Assembly: GCA_934636905.1 (NCBI GenBank)
Contig: CAKUBJ010000011.1
Coordinates: forward strand, 1 to 49,940
Source of the DNA: an uncultured Dysosmobacter sp.
Lineage (GTDB): Bacteria > Bacillota > Clostridia > Oscillospirales > Oscillospiraceae
Direction: 5' to 3'
DNA length: 49,940 nucleotides
Shown here: positions 48,454 to 49,940 of the stretch, one piece after another
Layout: each line of letters begins with the position of its first letter
Position numbering within the stretch: the first letter of the stretch is position 1
Program-made: the position numbers and the translations under genes
Notes under the pieces: model-generated
What the model was told of the DNA's origin: nothing
The model's input: only the letters and a program-made list of their open reading frames with translations
Database searches by the model: none

Positions 48454-49690
48454 GAGATTCCGGTTTTCGCCAAAGCAGAGGAGGGTACTGACCTGGTGGC
48501 GGGAAAACCGCTGGCAGGCCATTATCTGCGACGGGGCCATCCGGAGCGGGAAAACCTTCTGCATGGGACTGTCGTTTTTCCTGTGGGCACAGCATGAATT
48601 CAGCGGGCGGCAGTTTGCCCTGTGCGGGAAAACCGTAGGGGCGCTGCGGCGGAACCTGCTGACGGATCTGGTGCCCTGCCTGCGGCGGATTGGCATGGAG
48701 GTGCGGGAAAACCGCTCCGCCAACGTGATGACGGTGTCTTTTGCCGGACATAGAAACCGCTTTCTGCTTTTCGGCGGCAAAGACGCTTCCAGCGCAGCAC
48801 TGATTCAGGGCAGCACGCTGGCAGGGCTGCTGCTGGACGAAGCGGCGCTGATGCCCCGATCCTTTGTGGAGCAGGCGGCGGCCCGATGCAGCGTCCGGGG
48901 CAGCCGGCTGTGGTTCAACTGCAATCCGGAGGGGCCGGAGCACTGGTTCTATAAGGAGTGGATTGAAAAGGCGGAGAGCCGGAACGCCCTGCGGCTGCAT
49001 TTTACCATGGAGGACAATCCGGGACTGGCACCGGAGATCCGGCAGCGGTATGAGCGGCTCTACACCGGCGTTTTCTACCGGCGGTTCGTGCTGGGAGAAT
49101 GGGCGGCGGCACAGGGGCTGGTCTACGACTTCTTCGACCCGGAACGGGATGCGGCGGCGCCGCCTCCGCCGCCTTTTGCGCGGTGGCGGGTTTCCGTGGA
49201 CTACGGGACGGTGAATCCGCTGTCCATGGGGCTGTGGGGGGAGAAGGACGGCGTGTGGTACCGGGTGGAGGAGGTCTACTATGACTCCCGCCGGGAGGGA
49301 CGGCAGAAAACCGACGCCGAGTATGCGGAACTGCTGGAACATCTGGCGGCAGGGCGGGAAATCCAGAAAGTCATTGTGGATCCCTCGGCGGCAAGCTTTA
49401 TTGAGACACTGCGCCGACGGGGCTGGAATGTGGTCAGGGCAGACAATGATGTGGCGGACGGGATCCGGGTGGCGGCGGATCTGCTGCGGCAGCGGCGGAT
49501 GGTGCTGTGCAGCACCTGCCGGGACTGCCTGCGGGAGATGGCTCTGTACTGCTGGGATGAGAAGTCCGGGAAGGACGCTCCCCGCAAGGAACACGATCAC
49601 GCCATGGATGAAATGCGGTACTTCGCCATGGATCTGGCAGGGGAGCGGAGCGGGGGCTTCGCGGTGACCAGCGTGCGGCGGAAGGCGTGA
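48443..49690 (+). CDS. terL: PBSX-type phage terminase large subunit
   Basis: 415 residues. ATPase-nuclease that packages DNA into proheads. Walker A GAIRSGKT (31-38), Walker B LLLDEA (D132-E133) and the motif NCNPEGPEHWFY. The nuclease half has SVDYGTVNPL (first metal Asp), VIVDPSAASFIETL and DHAMDEMRYF. Full length, so probably functional, but no integrase, portal or capsid genes are in view because the window ends. Its last 75 bases are repeated 215 bp further on. Confidence 0.92.
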   Translation: MGNERFRFSPKQRRVLTWWRENRWQAIICDGAIRSGKTFCMGLSFFLWAQHEFSGRQFALCGKTVGALRRNLLTDLVPCLRRIGMEVRENRSANVMTVSFAGHRNRFLLFGGKDASSAALIQGSTLAGLLLDEAALMPRSFVEQAAARCSVRGSRLWFNCNPEGPEHWFYKEWIEKAESRNALRLHFTMEDNPGLAPEIRQRYERLYTGVFYRRFVLGEWAAAQGLVYDFFDPERDAAAPPPPPFARWRVSVDYGTVNPLSMGLWGEKDGVWYRVEEVYYDSRREGRQKTDAEYAELLEHLAAGREIQKVIVDPSAASFIETLRRRGWNVVRADNDVADGIRVAADLLRQRRMVLCSTCRDCLREMALYCWDEKSGKDAPRKEHDHAMDEMRYFAMDLAGERSGGFAVTSVRRKA

Positions 49691-49699
49691 TCGTGTTCC
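49588..49699. repeat. 16-bp inverted repeat framing the end of terL
   Basis: GGAACACGATCACGCC (49588-49603) and GGCGTGATCGTGTTCC (49684-49699) are perfect inverted copies. The second arm covers the terL stop codon and recurs in the downstream repeat. Confidence 0.7.
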
Positions 49700-49725
49700 G
49701 ATCTCACACGGCACGCCATGGACAG
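49613..49725 (+). repeat. Direct repeat, unit 1 (3' end of terL)
   Basis: 113 bases that match 49828-49940 with three substitutions, all in third codon positions of the terL tail. Beyond the stop the copies are identical. Offset is 215 bp. Confidence 0.9.
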
Positions 49726-49827
49726 CGCCGAAGCGCCGCCGGGGGCGGAAAAAGCGAGGCGGTGTCGAGAAAGCGGCACGATTGGCGGCCCGTCAGGGTC
49801 GGGAATCGTAATGCCGCGACGGTGGAG

Positions 49828-49940
49828 ATGCGGTATTTTGCCATGGATCTGGCAGGGGAGCGAAGCGGGGGCTTCGCGGTGACCAGCGTGCGGCGGAAGG
49901 CGTGATCGTGTTCCGATCTCACACGGCACGCCATGGACAG
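49828..49940 (+). repeat. Direct repeat, unit 2 (window end)
   Basis: Second copy of the terL 3' end, reading MRYFAMDLAGERSGGFAV and VTSVRRKA in frame. It is fused after a 100-base unrelated stretch; a GTG at 49687 could open a 72-residue ORF across it. The window ends inside the repeat. Confidence 0.85.

Noticed and set aside
49687..49905. 72-residue gene after terL
   Set aside because: Its second half is the duplicated terL tail and its first half is unlike any gene; the GTG start overlaps the terL stop. More likely a recombination or assembly product.

Overview
The window is about 50 kb of moderately high-GC Gram-positive chromosome. It looks like an obligately anaerobic Firmicute of the class Clostridia, most likely in or near the Oscillospiraceae. 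This placement is inferred from gene content: a CtsR-McsA-ClpC heat-shock operon, anaerobic ribonucleotide reductase NrdD/NrdG, an FprA-type flavodiiron protein, a 2[4Fe-4S] ferredoxin, an EtfA tail, type II pantothenate kinase, two DegV proteins, a YqeG phosphatase, AGGAGG-type ribosome binding sites, and no Gram-negative envelope genes. No rRNA, tRNA or CRISPR array was found.

Layout. 1-545: 3' end of etfA, then a gene-free stretch with two tandem copies of a structured repeat. 604-5222: FprA flavoprotein, a membrane-anchored secreted protein and nicotinate phosphoribosyltransferase on the minus strand, divergent from type II pantothenate kinase. 5464-11078: mostly minus-strand housekeeping genes (CD1247-like zinc protein, efp, YqeG, rpsU, asnA, gltX) plus one unknown plus-strand gene. 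11235-16802: a MarR-DegV pair, then a trpS / MraY-WecA-type transferase / UDP-GlcNAc 2-epimerase / LolA-like cluster. 17029-22859: ferredoxin, a DUF1576 membrane protein, an Uup-like ABC-F ATPase, a patatin-like lipase, an RluA pseudouridine synthase and an ABM-type monooxygenase. 22860-23858: a decayed fragment of a large mobile-element protein. 23927-27487: clpC, a short mcsA and ctsR, preceded by two CtsR boxes. 27899-31494: rpmG-secE-nusG-rplK-rplA, then rplJ-rplL behind an L10 leader. 31758-35695: PfkB kinase with a coiled-coil partner, a small ORF, an EEP-family hydrolase and an XRE regulator. 35721-38498: nrdG and nrdD behind NrdR-like boxes. 38721-43755: M18 aminopeptidase, a LURP-one-like protein, another copy of the structured repeat, trmD-rimM and a sodium-dependent transporter. 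44048-47814: second DegV, GNAT acetyltransferase, a 59-residue membrane protein and a KdpDE-like two-component pair. 47995-49940: small and large terminase subunits of a PBSX-type prophage, ending in a 215-bp-period direct repeat at the window edge.

Most of the window is core genome. The best candidates for something undescribed are: (1) a dispersed intergenic element made of four hairpin types whose stems differ in sequence but keep pairing, while the loops and one hairpin cap are conserved (149-545 and 40530-40750); (2) a MarR-DegV operon with two matching 18-bp palindromes 40 bp apart on its promoter; (3) a reduced McsA without its second zinc module in an operon that also lacks mcsB; and (4) a duplicated terL 3' end with only synonymous differences between copies. 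All function calls come from reading motifs; no database search was run.
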